Source: Streptomyces sp. WZ.A104 (GTDB lineage Bacteria; Actinomycetota; Actinomycetes; Streptomycetales; Streptomycetaceae). Taken from it: a stretch of 64,000 bases of DNA. Shown here in pieces: positions 8,184 through 15,984 of the stretch. The notes below the pieces were generated by a model. The model saw only the letters and a list, made by a program, of their open reading frames with translations, had not been told where the DNA came from and did no database searches. The position numbers and the translations under genes were made by a program. The DNA is taken from contig NZ_NWVL01000009.1 of the NCBI RefSeq assembly GCF_002382885.1, forward strand, positions 1 to 64,000, read 5' to 3'. Every line of letters begins with the position of its first letter. Within the stretch, counting starts at the first letter, position 1.

Positions 8184-8549
8184 TCATGCCGGGGCGGAGA
8201 AGCCGACGGCGGCCCGTCGCGCACCTTCCAGGACGGCCGGCAGCAGCCCGGGGAAGCGCTCCTCCAGGTCGTCCGCGCGCAGCCGGCTCATACGGGAGGT
8301 TCCCTCGTAGTGCTGGCGGATCACGCCCGCCTCGCGCAGCACCTTGAAGTGGTGAGTGGTCGTGGACTTGCTCACCGGAAGATCGAACGCGATGCACGCC
8401 ATGTCGTCGTGTCCCTCGGCCAGCTCCCGGGTGATGCGCAGCCGGATGGGGTCGGACAGCGCGTGCAGGACGGCCTCCAGGCGGATCTCCTCCCGGGGTG
8501 GATGGGCGAGCTGTCGCCCGGACGCGGCTCCGCGCTCGGTGGTGGGCAT
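8184..8549 (-). CDS. ArsR-family repressor
   Basis: This 121-residue winged-helix protein has LHALSDPIRLRITRELAEG and VSKSTTTHHFKVLREAGVIR, the classic ArsR HTH. It has no obvious metal-binding cysteine pair; the single Cys is in MACIAF. It is divergent from an Old Yellow Enzyme gene, and the intergenic region holds two inverted repeats of TACGA type. It probably represses the flavoenzyme and itself and responds to a redox or electrophile cue instead of a metal. Confidence 0.88.
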   Translation of the reverse strand: MPTTERGAASGRQLAHPPREEIRLEAVLHALSDPIRLRITRELAEGHDDMACIAFDLPVSKSTTTHHFKVLREAGVIRQHYEGTSRMSRLRADDLEERFPGLLPAVLEGARRAAVGFSAPA

Positions 8550-8579
8550 GGGGACCTCCTTCTGGTCGCGCTCCCAAAG

Positions 8580-8629
8580 TACGAAGTTCCTCGTAGTTTG
8601 ACAACTGCCGTACTACGATGTCTATCGTA
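8580..8629. promoter_or_regulatory. Two inverted-repeat operators between ArsR gene and OYE
   Basis: TACGA-6-TCGTA at 8580-8595 and TACGAT-4-ATCGTA at 8614-8629 share the same half-site and lie in the divergent intergenic region. ArsR-type dimers bind such dyads. TTGACA at 8598-8603 could serve as a -35 box for the flavoenzyme gene, placing both dyads around the promoter. Confidence 0.65.
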
Positions 8630-8684
8630 CCTGCATCGTCGCTGCTCCCCGGCAGCTACGCCACGAACCCGAGGAGACATACCG

Positions 8685-9803
8685 GTGAGTGCTCTGTTCA
8701 CGCCTCTGACCCTGCGGTCCCTGGAGATCCCGAACCGCGTGTGGATGTCTCCGATGTGCATGTACTCCGCGGCCGGCGAAGGACCGGAAACCGGTGTTCC
8801 GACGGACTTCCACCTCACCCACCTCGCGGGCCGCGCCGCCGGAGGCGCCGGGCTCGTCATGGTGGAGGCCACCGGCGTGCACCCGGACGGCCGGATCAGC
8901 CCGTGGGACCTGGGCCTGTGGAACGACCGCCAGCAGGAGGCCTTCGCCCGGATCGCCGCGGCGATCACCTCCCACGGATCGGTTCCGGCCATCCAGCTCG
9001 CGCATGCCGGGCGCAAGGCGTCGACCGACCGGCCCTGGCTGGGCGACCGCTACGTCCCGGAGAGCGAGGGCGGCTGGACGTCCGTCGCCCCCAGTGCCGT
9101 GGCCTTCGACGGACTGCCCGTCCCGCACGAGCTGACCGAGGACGAGATACAGCAGCTCGTACGCGACTTCGCCGCGGCCGCCGAGCGCGCCCACGCAGCC
9201 GGATTCCGGGTCGTCGAGATCCACGGCGCCCACGGCTACCTGATCAACTCCTTCCTCTCCCCGGTCGCCAACCACCGCACCGACGCCTACGGCGGCAGCT
9301 GGGAGAACCGCCTGCGCTTCCCGCTCCAGGTGGTCGACGCCGTCCGCGCGGTCTGGCCCGACGACCTGCCGGTCCTCTTCCGCACCTCGGCCACCGACTG
9401 GCTGACCGAGAACCCCGAGGACCCGCGCGAGGGCTGGACCGGCGCCGACACCGTACGCCTGGCCAAGGAGCTGACCGCCCACGGCGTCGACCTGCTCGAC
9501 GTCTCCACCGGCGGACTGGTCCGCGACGCCGCGATCTCCGCGCACCCCGGCTACCAGGTGCCCTTCGCCGAAGAGGTCCGGCGGACCACCGGCACCCCGA
9601 CCTCCGCCGTGGGCCTCGTCCTCGAACCCGCCCAGGCCGAGGAGATCGTCGCCACGGGGCAGGCCGACGCGGTCATGATCGGCCGCGAGATGCTGCGCGA
9701 CCCGCACTGGGCCCACCACGCCGCCGACGCCCTGGGGGCCGAGCCGCGCTGGCCCGACCCGTACGGCTACGCCGTGGTGCGCCGCCGCCCCGCCAAGGTC
9801 TGA
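8685..9803 (+). CDS. NADH:flavin oxidoreductase (Old Yellow Enzyme, YqjM-like)
   Basis: This 372-residue TIM-barrel flavoenzyme starts at a GTG with GAGGAG upstream, so SALFTPLTLRSLEIPNRVWMSPMCMYSA begins the protein. The CMYSA motif (active-site Cys of the YqjM class), QLAHAGRKAS, and HGAHGYLINSFLSP with the active-site His pair are all present, as is the FMN phosphate-binding GL...A segment near the end. It is an ene-reductase for activated alkenes. It is divergent from the ArsR repressor, suggesting induction by electrophiles. Confidence 0.9.
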   Translation: MSALFTPLTLRSLEIPNRVWMSPMCMYSAAGEGPETGVPTDFHLTHLAGRAAGGAGLVMVEATGVHPDGRISPWDLGLWNDRQQEAFARIAAAITSHGSVPAIQLAHAGRKASTDRPWLGDRYVPESEGGWTSVAPSAVAFDGLPVPHELTEDEIQQLVRDFAAAAERAHAAGFRVVEIHGAHGYLINSFLSPVANHRTDAYGGSWENRLRFPLQVVDAVRAVWPDDLPVLFRTSATDWLTENPEDPREGWTGADTVRLAKELTAHGVDLLDVSTGGLVRDAAISAHPGYQVPFAEEVRRTTGTPTSAVGLVLEPAQAEEIVATGQADAVMIGREMLRDPHWAHHAADALGAEPRWPDPYGYAVVRRRPAKV

Positions 9804-9811
9804 CCGCCCGA

Positions 9812-9846
9812 CGGGGCCGCCCCCGCATCGCGCACGGGCGGCCCCG
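9812..9846. terminator. Terminator after the OYE gene
   Basis: CGGGGCCGCCC at 9812-9822 pairs perfectly with 9836-9846 (11 bp, 13-base loop), just after the stop of the flavoenzyme gene. Confidence 0.7.
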
Positions 9847-9938
9847 CGTCGGCCGACAACGGCGAAAGGCGGCCGACGCGGCATCAGCAGGGTTCCGGCC
9901 CCGGGGGAGCGCAGACGCGGCCGCCTGATGGCGGCGAT

Positions 9939-9973
9939 CCGGCCCGGCGCCTGAACTCCCGGCGCCGGGCCGG
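9939..9973. terminator. Terminator after the AI-2E permease gene
   Basis: CCGGCCCGGCGCC at 9939-9951 is perfectly complementary to 9961-9973 with a 9-base loop. It lies 27 bases beyond the stop of the minus-strand permease gene. Confidence 0.7.
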
Positions 9974-9999
9974 CTGTTACGACGTGTGCCGGGCGGTCG

Positions 10000-11166
10000 T
10001 CACGAAGGGGCAGGCGCGTCGGCGGGCAGGGCGCCCGCCTCCGGCCCGTCCGGGCCCTCCGGCCCGTCCGGGCCCTCAGTCCCCTGCGGGTCCTCCGGCT
10101 GTCCGGGAACGCTGAGCTGTTCGCGGACGTAGTTCCAGACGACCGCGAGCACCGCGGCGAACGGCACCGCGAGCAGGCTGCCCACGACCCCGGCCAGACT
10201 GGCGCCCAGTGTCACCGCGAGCAGGATCACCGCCGCGTGCAGACCGAGGCCCCGGCTCTGGATCATGGGCTGGAACACATTGCCCTCCAGCTGCTGCACC
10301 ACGATGATGATCGCCAGCACGATCAGCGCGTCCGTCAGCCCGTTGGAGACCAGCGCGATGACCACCGCGACGAATCCGGCGAACAGCGCGCCCACGATCG
10401 GTACGAACGCCGAGACGAAGGTCAGCACCGCCAGTGGCAGGACCAGCGGCACTCCCAGGACCCACAGGCCGATCCCGATGAACACCGCGTCGAGCAGCCC
10501 GACGAACGCCTGGGACCGCACGAACGCGCCCAGGGTGTTCCAGCCGCGCTCGGCCACGGCCGACACGTCGTAGGAGAGCCGGCCCGGGAGCTGACGGGTG
10601 AGCCAAGGCAGGAACCGCGGGCCGTCCTTGAGGAAGAAGAACATCAGGAACACGGCCAGAACGGCCGTGACCAGACCATTGACCACCGTGCTCACCCCGC
10701 TGACGACGGTGGTGACCATGCTGCCGACACTGTCCTGGATGCGGGTCGTCGCGGTGTCGAGAGCACCGGTGATCTCGTCGTCGCCGATGTTCAGCGGCGG
10801 CCCCGCCGCCCACTCGCGCAGCCGCTGGATGCCCTCGACCACCCCGTCGGCCAGTTCACCGGACTGGTTCGCCACCGGCACCGCGATCAGGGCCACGACG
10901 CCCATCCCCAGCAGCAGGAAGAGCACGGTCACCGCCGCGGCGGCGAGGGCCGGCCGCCACCCGCGCCGACGCAGGAAGCGGGCGAGCGGCCACGTCAGCG
11001 TGGTGAGGAACAGGGCGACCATCAGCGGCCACACGACCGACCACATCCGGCCGAGAACCCACAGAGCGACCGCGGCCATCACCAGGACCAGCAGCAACTC
11101 GGCGGAGACACGGGCCGATGTGCGCAGGGCGGCGGCCGTCTTTGTCGAACTCAGGGGCGAAGACAT
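10000..11166 (-). CDS. AI-2E/PerM-family transporter
   Basis: This 388-residue protein has about eight hydrophobic segments. The arrangement is that of the AI-2E transporter family (formerly UPF0118): a paired hairpin at the N-terminus, a soluble central loop, then FLMFFFLKDGPRFLPWL and VPIVGALFAGFVAVVIAL toward the C-terminus. Members export small molecules or act as Na/Li antiporters; the substrate here is unknown. The C-terminal 35 residues are a low-complexity tail with EGPDGPEGPDGPE repeats. It lies 65 bases downstream of the HelD-type gene on the same strand, so co-transcription is possible. Confidence 0.85.
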   Translation of the reverse strand: MSSPLSSTKTAAALRTSARVSAELLLVLVMAAVALWVLGRMWSVVWPLMVALFLTTLTWPLARFLRRRGWRPALAAAAVTVLFLLLGMGVVALIAVPVANQSGELADGVVEGIQRLREWAAGPPLNIGDDEITGALDTATTRIQDSVGSMVTTVVSGVSTVVNGLVTAVLAVFLMFFFLKDGPRFLPWLTRQLPGRLSYDVSAVAERGWNTLGAFVRSQAFVGLLDAVFIGIGLWVLGVPLVLPLAVLTFVSAFVPIVGALFAGFVAVVIALVSNGLTDALIVLAIIIVVQQLEGNVFQPMIQSRGLGLHAAVILLAVTLGASLAGVVGSLLAVPFAAVLAVVWNYVREQLSVPGQPEDPQGTEGPDGPEGPDGPEAGALPADAPAPS

Positions 11167-11231
11167 GGCGTCACCCTATGGGCTCCCCGGGCCTGCTCCC
11201 CAACCCCTCCCGCACCGGGCCCGGACCGCTC

Positions 11232-13469
11232 TCACCTCAACGCCCGGGGCAGTTCCTCCCGATGGACGATGCCCAGGCGCTGGGTCGCCCGCGTCAGCGC
11301 CACGTACAGATCGCTCGTCCCGAACCGCGCGGGCTCCACCACCAGCACATGGTCGAACTCCAACCCCTTGGCCTGGCGCGGATCCAGCAGCACCACCGGG
11401 CGGGTGAGGTCGGGCGCGGCGCCCGCCGTGACCCCCTCCAGCGGGGCGGCGATCTCCTCGTGCAGCGCCCGGGGCGCGATGACCGCGAGTCGTCCCTCCC
11501 GGGGCGTCAGCTCCTCGACCGCCCCGGCCACCGCGCCCGTGAGGTCGTCGCCCGCGTCGCGCGTCCACGGCCTCTCACCGGTCGACCGCACCGAGACGGG
11601 CGCGGTGAAGGAGGGGTCCTGCTCCTGTACGACCCCGGCCGCCAGCTCCATGATCTCGGCGGGCGTACGGTAGTTGACCTTCAGCGTGACGTGCTCGAAG
11701 CGGTCGCCGACGTACGGATCGAGGATCTTCCGCCACGATCCGACGCCCGCCTCCTCGGAGGTCTGGGCCGGGTCGCCGACCAGGGTCAGTGAGCGGGTCG
11801 GCACCCTGCGCATCAGCAGCCGCCACGCCATCGGCGAGAGCTCCTGTGCCTCGTCGACGATGATGTGCCCGAACGCCCAGGTACGGTCCGCCGCGGCCCG
11901 CTCGGCGGCGGTGCGGTGGTCGGCCTCCTCGTGCCGTTCCGCCATCCGTTCGGCGTCGATGATGTCGTGGGCGGCGAGGAGCTCGGACTCCTCGTCCTCG
12001 AACTCGTAGCTCTCCGACCCGCGCGACAGTTCCAGCACGCCCTGCGCGTAACCGATCCGCTCCTGGCGGACGGCCTCGGCAGCGGCCCGTTCGGCGCTGT
12101 CGTCGACGCCGAGCAGCTCCGCTGCCTCGTCCAGGAGCGGTACGTCGGCGGGGGTCCATTCGCTCCCGGCCGCCGTACGCCGGATGGCGTCGGCGTCCTC
12201 GTCCGGTACGTACACGGGCGCGGCCAGATAGTCCGCGAGGAACGCCTCGGGGGTGAGCGGCGGCCACAGCTCGTCGACCGCCGCGTGCACCTCTTTGCTC
12301 AGGGCGACGCCCCGGCCGAGCAGCGCGATGTCGTCCGGGCCGAGGAAGTTGGGACCGCCGTAGGGGTCGGCGCCGATGCGCTCGGTGAGCTGGGCCGTGA
12401 GGGCGTCGATGATCCGGAAGACGAAGTGCGGGCGGGCGAGGTTGTGGGGGAGCAGGGTGTCCCGTGCCGCCTGCCGCGCCTCGTAGGCGATCTCCCAGTC
12501 GAGGACGAGCTCACCGCCGTCGTCGTGCGGGATGACCACCGGGGCGCCGGGTTCGGGCAGCTGCTGCCGGTCGCGTACGGCGAGGGCGAGGGCCTCGGCC
12601 ATCTGATCGCCGCCCTTGACGGCGGCGGCACGGGCCGTGTCCGTACCGGTGGCGTGCACGCCGGGGAAGAGCTCGGCCTGCGTCGAGAGCAGCACCCCCG
12701 TCTCGCCGAGAGCGGGCAGGACCTCCCCGATGTAGCGCAGGAACGCCGGGTTGGGTCCCACGATCAGCACGGCGCGCTTGGCCAGCAGCTCGCGCTGCTC
12801 GTAGAGCAGGAACGCCGCCCGGTGCAGCGCGACGGCCGTCTTCCCCGTGCCCGGGCCGCCCTCGACGACCAGGACTCCGTGGTGCGGGGCGCGGATGATG
12901 GCGTCCTGCTCGGCCTGGATGGTGCGCACGATGTCGCCCATACGCCCGGTGCGCGCGGAGTTCAGCGCCGCGAGCAGGACGGCGTCGCCGTTCGGGTCCT
13001 CGAAGCCGGTGCGGTCGTCGTCGCCCAGGTCGAGGATCTCGTCGTGCAGTTCGGTGACCGTGCGGCCCTCGGTGGCGATGTGTCTGCGACGGCGCAGCCC
13101 CATCGGGGTGTGTCCGGTGGCGAGATAGAAGGGACGGGCCACCGGTGCGCGCCAGTCGATGAGGACCGGCGTACGGTCGGTGTCGTCCTCGCGGATCCCG
13201 ATGCGGCCGATGTGGTGCGCGAGACCGTCGGTGCGATCGATGCGGCCGAAGCACAGGGAGCCGTCCACGGCGTTGAGCGCCGCCAGCAGACCCGAGCGCT
13301 CCGCGACGAGGATGTCGCGTTCGAGCCGCGCCTGCTGTCCCGTACCGACCGGCGTCAGCGCGTGCTCGACGCCCTGGGCCGCGCCGCCGCGCAGCGCGTC
13401 GACCCGGGCATGGAGCCGGTCGATGAATACCTGCTCTTCCCGCAATTCGTCGCTTTCCCGGTTTGACAA
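11232..13469 (-). CDS. HelD-type RNA-polymerase-associated ATPase (UvrD-like)
   Basis: This protein of about 745 residues is a superfamily 1 helicase-like ATPase of the HelD group. The Walker A motif is VVEGGPGTGKTAVALHRAAFLLY, motif II is IIVDEAQELSPMAWRLL, and the C-terminal motifs include VNYRTPAEIMELA and ALTRATQRLGIVH. An N-terminal coiled-coil arm (EEQVFIDRLHARVDALR) matches HelD, which enters the RNA polymerase channel, recycles stalled enzyme and in some actinobacteria (HelR) gives rifampicin tolerance. I favour the TTG start at 13469 (GGGGAG about 6 bases upstream, giving MSNRESDELREEQ); in-frame ATGs lie upstream at 13529 and 13547. Confidence 0.85.
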   Translation of the reverse strand: MSNRESDELREEQVFIDRLHARVDALRGGAAQGVEHALTPVGTGQQARLERDILVAERSGLLAALNAVDGSLCFGRIDRTDGLAHHIGRIGIREDDTDRTPVLIDWRAPVARPFYLATGHTPMGLRRRRHIATEGRTVTELHDEILDLGDDDRTGFEDPNGDAVLLAALNSARTGRMGDIVRTIQAEQDAIIRAPHHGVLVVEGGPGTGKTAVALHRAAFLLYEQRELLAKRAVLIVGPNPAFLRYIGEVLPALGETGVLLSTQAELFPGVHATGTDTARAAAVKGGDQMAEALALAVRDRQQLPEPGAPVVIPHDDGGELVLDWEIAYEARQAARDTLLPHNLARPHFVFRIIDALTAQLTERIGADPYGGPNFLGPDDIALLGRGVALSKEVHAAVDELWPPLTPEAFLADYLAAPVYVPDEDADAIRRTAAGSEWTPADVPLLDEAAELLGVDDSAERAAAEAVRQERIGYAQGVLELSRGSESYEFEDEESELLAAHDIIDAERMAERHEEADHRTAAERAAADRTWAFGHIIVDEAQELSPMAWRLLMRRVPTRSLTLVGDPAQTSEEAGVGSWRKILDPYVGDRFEHVTLKVNYRTPAEIMELAAGVVQEQDPSFTAPVSVRSTGERPWTRDAGDDLTGAVAGAVEELTPREGRLAVIAPRALHEEIAAPLEGVTAGAAPDLTRPVVLLDPRQAKGLEFDHVLVVEPARFGTSDLYVALTRATQRLGIVHREELPRALR

Positions 13470-13501
13470 AATGGCTCCCCGCCGGATATATTCGTTCCTA
13501 T

Positions 13502-13522
13502 AAGGCCCCCGAGCGGGGCCTT
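13502..13522. terminator. Short hairpin just upstream of the HelD gene
   Basis: AAGGCCCC at 13502-13509 pairs with GGGGCCTT at 13515-13522 around a 5-base loop. On the plus strand it is followed by a T-rich stretch. It stands 33 bases upstream of the probable HelD start and could either end read-through transcription or act in the leader of the HelD mRNA. Confidence 0.5.
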
Positions 13523-13559
13523 TCTGCATGAGCGCAGAAGAATCCAATATACGCGGGAC

Positions 13560-13591
13560 AATCCCCGGACCGCAATTGCGGTCCGGGGATT
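13560..13591. terminator. 32-bp perfect palindrome ending the FAAL operon
   Basis: Bases 13560-13591 are a complete self-complementary palindrome centred on CGCAATTGCG. It is located about 65 bases after the stop of the minus-strand FAAL gene, so it is probably the terminator of the operon that starts at 17853. It marks the likely left edge of the biosynthetic cluster. Confidence 0.75.
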
Positions 13592-13655
13592 CCTCATGCC
13601 GCCGACGCGCTGGACCTCAGGTCCTCCCGCAGCGTTGTTCGAGCAGACGTGCCGA

Positions 13656-15173
13656 TCAGCCGAGCGTTCCTTGTTCGAGCTGCGCGACCATATGGGTACG
13701 GGCCGGCTTCCCGCTCGCCGTGCGGGCGACGGCGCTGTGCGTCACCTGCACAACCCGCTCCGGAGCCGCACCGAATTCGGTGGCGACGAGGGCGGCCAGC
13801 TGGTCCGTGTCGACCTCCCGCGCCCGCTCCGGCACGATGACGACGGCGTACGATCCGGCGTACGGCAGGACCACGCACTCGGCGACGCCCGGAACCGTCG
13901 CCGCTACTTGTTCGACGTCCGTGGCGAAGACATTGGCGCCGTTGACGGAGATGCGGTCGCCCCTGCGGCCGCTCAGATGGAGATGTCCCGAGCGCAGGCA
14001 CCCCAGGTCGCCGGTGTCGAACCAGGTGGCGCGATGGTCGGTGGCCCCGTCGTAGCCGTCGAACAGCGTCGCCCCGCGCAGCTGTACGGCGCCGACCTCC
14101 CCGTCCGCGCAGTCGCGGCCCGATTCGTCCACGATGCGCAGGTCCAGGCCGGGCATGGTGCTGCCGAGACACGCGGTGGTGGTGGGCCCGTCCGTACGGA
14201 AGCCGGTGGCGGCGTCCACATAGCGGTGAGAGGTGGCCATCAGCGCCGCCTCGGCGAGCCCGTAGCAGAACACCAGGGCCGTCGGGTCGAAGCCCCAGGG
14301 CTCGACGGCGTCGAGGAAGGTGCGCACCGACTGCGGGCGGATGGGTTCGGCCCCGCAGAACACGGTGCTCCAGGTGCTGAGCAACCGGGTATCGGGCGCC
14401 TCCTGGCCCGCGGCCGCCTCCGTCATCCGGGCCGCGAGGTAGCGCAGCATGAAGTCGGGGAAGGCGCTGTGCACGCTCTCCGCGTCACGCAGCAGCCGCA
14501 GGGCGGCCATGGGCCTGCGCAGAAAGGTGCCCGGCTCCTCGACGACCAGGTCGATCCCCTGGACGAGCGATGTCAGGACCCCGATGAGCCCCATGTCGTG
14601 ATGGAGCGGCAGGGCGATCAGCCCGGCATGGCCGGGCTTCATGCCCGCGATGACGCTGATCGCGTCGATGTTTCCGAGCACGGCCCGGTGGCTGAGCGGA
14701 ATGGGGCGGGGCATCCCGGTGGAGCCGCTCGTGTACTGGACGAACGCGAGGCCGTCACGGTCGCCCGGCGCCGGCTCCGGGGAGGAGCGCGGACGGAGTA
14801 CCAGCCGGAGCTCGTTCAGCCCGTGCCCGGAGATGCGGAAGGCATGGCGGACGCTCTGCTGCCGCATCACCCGGGCGAAGTACTGGCCGAGGATCGCCCC
14901 CGGGACGCGCGGCTTCACGGAGACCGGGACCGCGCCGAGGTGCATCAGGCCCAGCAGGGCCAGCACCCCTTCACGGGAGCTGCTGATGCGCAGCATCACC
15001 CGGTCCCCGGGACGTACCCCCTGCTGGGCGAAGCCACCGGCGGCGGCCGCGATCTGCTCGGCGAAGGCGGGGTAGGACAGGCTCTCCCGCTTGGCGGAGG
15101 TGCCGAAGGTGACCGTCGCGCCGTGCCGGTGGGCCTGCCCGGCGACCGCTTCCTGGAGCGTGTTCACGATCAT
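13656..15173 (-). CDS. Fatty-acyl-AMP ligase-like adenylating enzyme
   Basis: This 505-residue ANL-superfamily enzyme has the P-loop VQYTSGSTGMPRPIPLSH, the FAAL-typical ALPLHHDMGLIGVL and FCGAEPIRPQSV motifs, WFDTGDLG, and a C-terminal TASGKPAR with the catalytic lysine. The HHDMGLIG element and lack of a CoA-binding signature point to activation of an acid for transfer to an ACP instead of CoA. It is the last gene of a tight operon (4-base overlap with the thioesterase gene) that also carries an ACP and an AcpS-type PPTase, so the ACP at 16911 is the obvious partner. The acid may be fatty or aromatic. Confidence 0.85.
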   Translation of the reverse strand: MIVNTLQEAVAGQAHRHGATVTFGTSAKRESLSYPAFAEQIAAAAGGFAQQGVRPGDRVMLRISSSREGVLALLGLMHLGAVPVSVKPRVPGAILGQYFARVMRQQSVRHAFRISGHGLNELRLVLRPRSSPEPAPGDRDGLAFVQYTSGSTGMPRPIPLSHRAVLGNIDAISVIAGMKPGHAGLIALPLHHDMGLIGVLTSLVQGIDLVVEEPGTFLRRPMAALRLLRDAESVHSAFPDFMLRYLAARMTEAAAGQEAPDTRLLSTWSTVFCGAEPIRPQSVRTFLDAVEPWGFDPTALVFCYGLAEAALMATSHRYVDAATGFRTDGPTTTACLGSTMPGLDLRIVDESGRDCADGEVGAVQLRGATLFDGYDGATDHRATWFDTGDLGCLRSGHLHLSGRRGDRISVNGANVFATDVEQVAATVPGVAECVVLPYAGSYAVVIVPERAREVDTDQLAALVATEFGAAPERVVQVTHSAVARTASGKPARTHMVAQLEQGTLG

Positions 15174-15595
15174 GCCGCTCTCCCCGGGATGTCCAGCAGC
15201 GCCTGGAGATCGGCCCGGTGGATCCGTTTGGTGTCACGGTCGACGAGCCCCAGCCGGACCCGGCCCCGGGCGACCACGGTGCCGTCCGGCTGCTCGATGT
15301 CCTGGGTGAGCGTGAAGCTGTACGTGGACTGCTCCGCGAACGCCGTGCGGACGACGACACGCCCCACCGGGTCCCAGTCGACGGCCTTGAGGTAGTCCAG
15401 CTGGAGCTGGAGAACCACCGCGACCAGGGTGCTGTCCCGCAGGTCGACCCCCTGGGCGAGCCCCCACTGCCAGCGGCCCGCCTCAAGGATCTGGACGTGG
15501 ACACTGTTGTTCAGATGCCCGGCCCAGTCGAAGTCGTTGGGCCGCAGGGCGACTTCGCAGGCGTGCGCGAAGTCCAGCGGTGTGCGGACGCTCAT
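15170..15595 (-). CDS. Hotdog-fold acyl thioesterase (4HBT-like)
   Basis: This 141-residue single hotdog domain resembles the YbgC/4-hydroxybenzoyl-CoA thioesterase family. The N-terminal active-site region reads LRPNDFDWAGHLNNSVHVQILEAGRWQW, the D-x-(D/N)-x-x-G-H-x-N pattern of that family. The rest (YLKAVDWDPVGRVVVRTAFAEQSTYSFTLTQDI) follows the hotdog layout. It overlaps both neighbours by 4 bases, showing translational coupling. It probably releases or edits acyl groups on the operon's ACP. Confidence 0.85.
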   Translation of the reverse strand: MSVRTPLDFAHACEVALRPNDFDWAGHLNNSVHVQILEAGRWQWGLAQGVDLRDSTLVAVVLQLQLDYLKAVDWDPVGRVVVRTAFAEQSTYSFTLTQDIEQPDGTVVARGRVRLGLVDRDTKRIHRADLQALLDIPGRAA

Positions 15596-15984
15596 GGCGC
15601 CTGCCCTCCTCTCCTCGTCGGCTCGGCCAGGAGGACGACCACCGCACCGGCCATGTCACCGGTGTGGCTGATCGACACCTCCATCGCGAGGCACTGCTGC
15701 CGCTGCCACCGGGCGATGGCCCCGTGCAGCCGTATCCGTGGCTGCCCGGCGGGGCCGTGCACCACCTCGACCTCGGGAAAGGTGTGGTCCGGTGCACCGA
15801 TCAGGGAGCTGAGCGCCTTGACGAAGGCCTCCTTGGCCGAGAACAGCCCGGCCAGCGACGCCCAGGGGTCGGGCCGGGAGCGGCAGTGCGCCCGCTCCCC
15901 GGCGGTGAACAGGGCGCCGCTATCGAGCAAGTGCGGCTTCGCGCGAAGCTCCGCCACGGACTGCAGATCGAATCCGGTCGACAT
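15592..15984 (-). CDS. AcpS-type (group I) phosphopantetheinyl transferase
   Basis: This protein of about 130 residues has the AcpS signatures: GFDLQSVAEL at the N-terminus (GxDxxxxxR-like metal-binding strand) and FSAKEAFVKAL (WxxKEAxxKA box), with VSISHTGDMAGAVVV near the end. AcpS enzymes attach the 4'-phosphopantetheine arm to ACPs. I chose the ATG at 15984, which overlaps the upstream gene by 65 bases; an upstream in-frame start at 16029 would add residues unlike the family. A dedicated AcpS inside an acyl operon suggests ACPs not well served by the housekeeping enzyme. Confidence 0.8.
   Translation of the reverse strand: MSTGFDLQSVAELRAKPHLLDSGALFTAGERAHCRSRPDPWASLAGLFSAKEAFVKALSSLIGAPDHTFPEVEVVHGPAGQPRIRLHGAIARWQRQQCLAMEVSISHTGDMAGAVVVLLAEPTRRGGQAP

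Noticed and set aside
13596..15395. 599-codon plus-strand frame over the FAAL gene
   Set aside because: Composition is low-complexity Arg/Gly/His and the minus strand carries a clear FAAL with all motifs.
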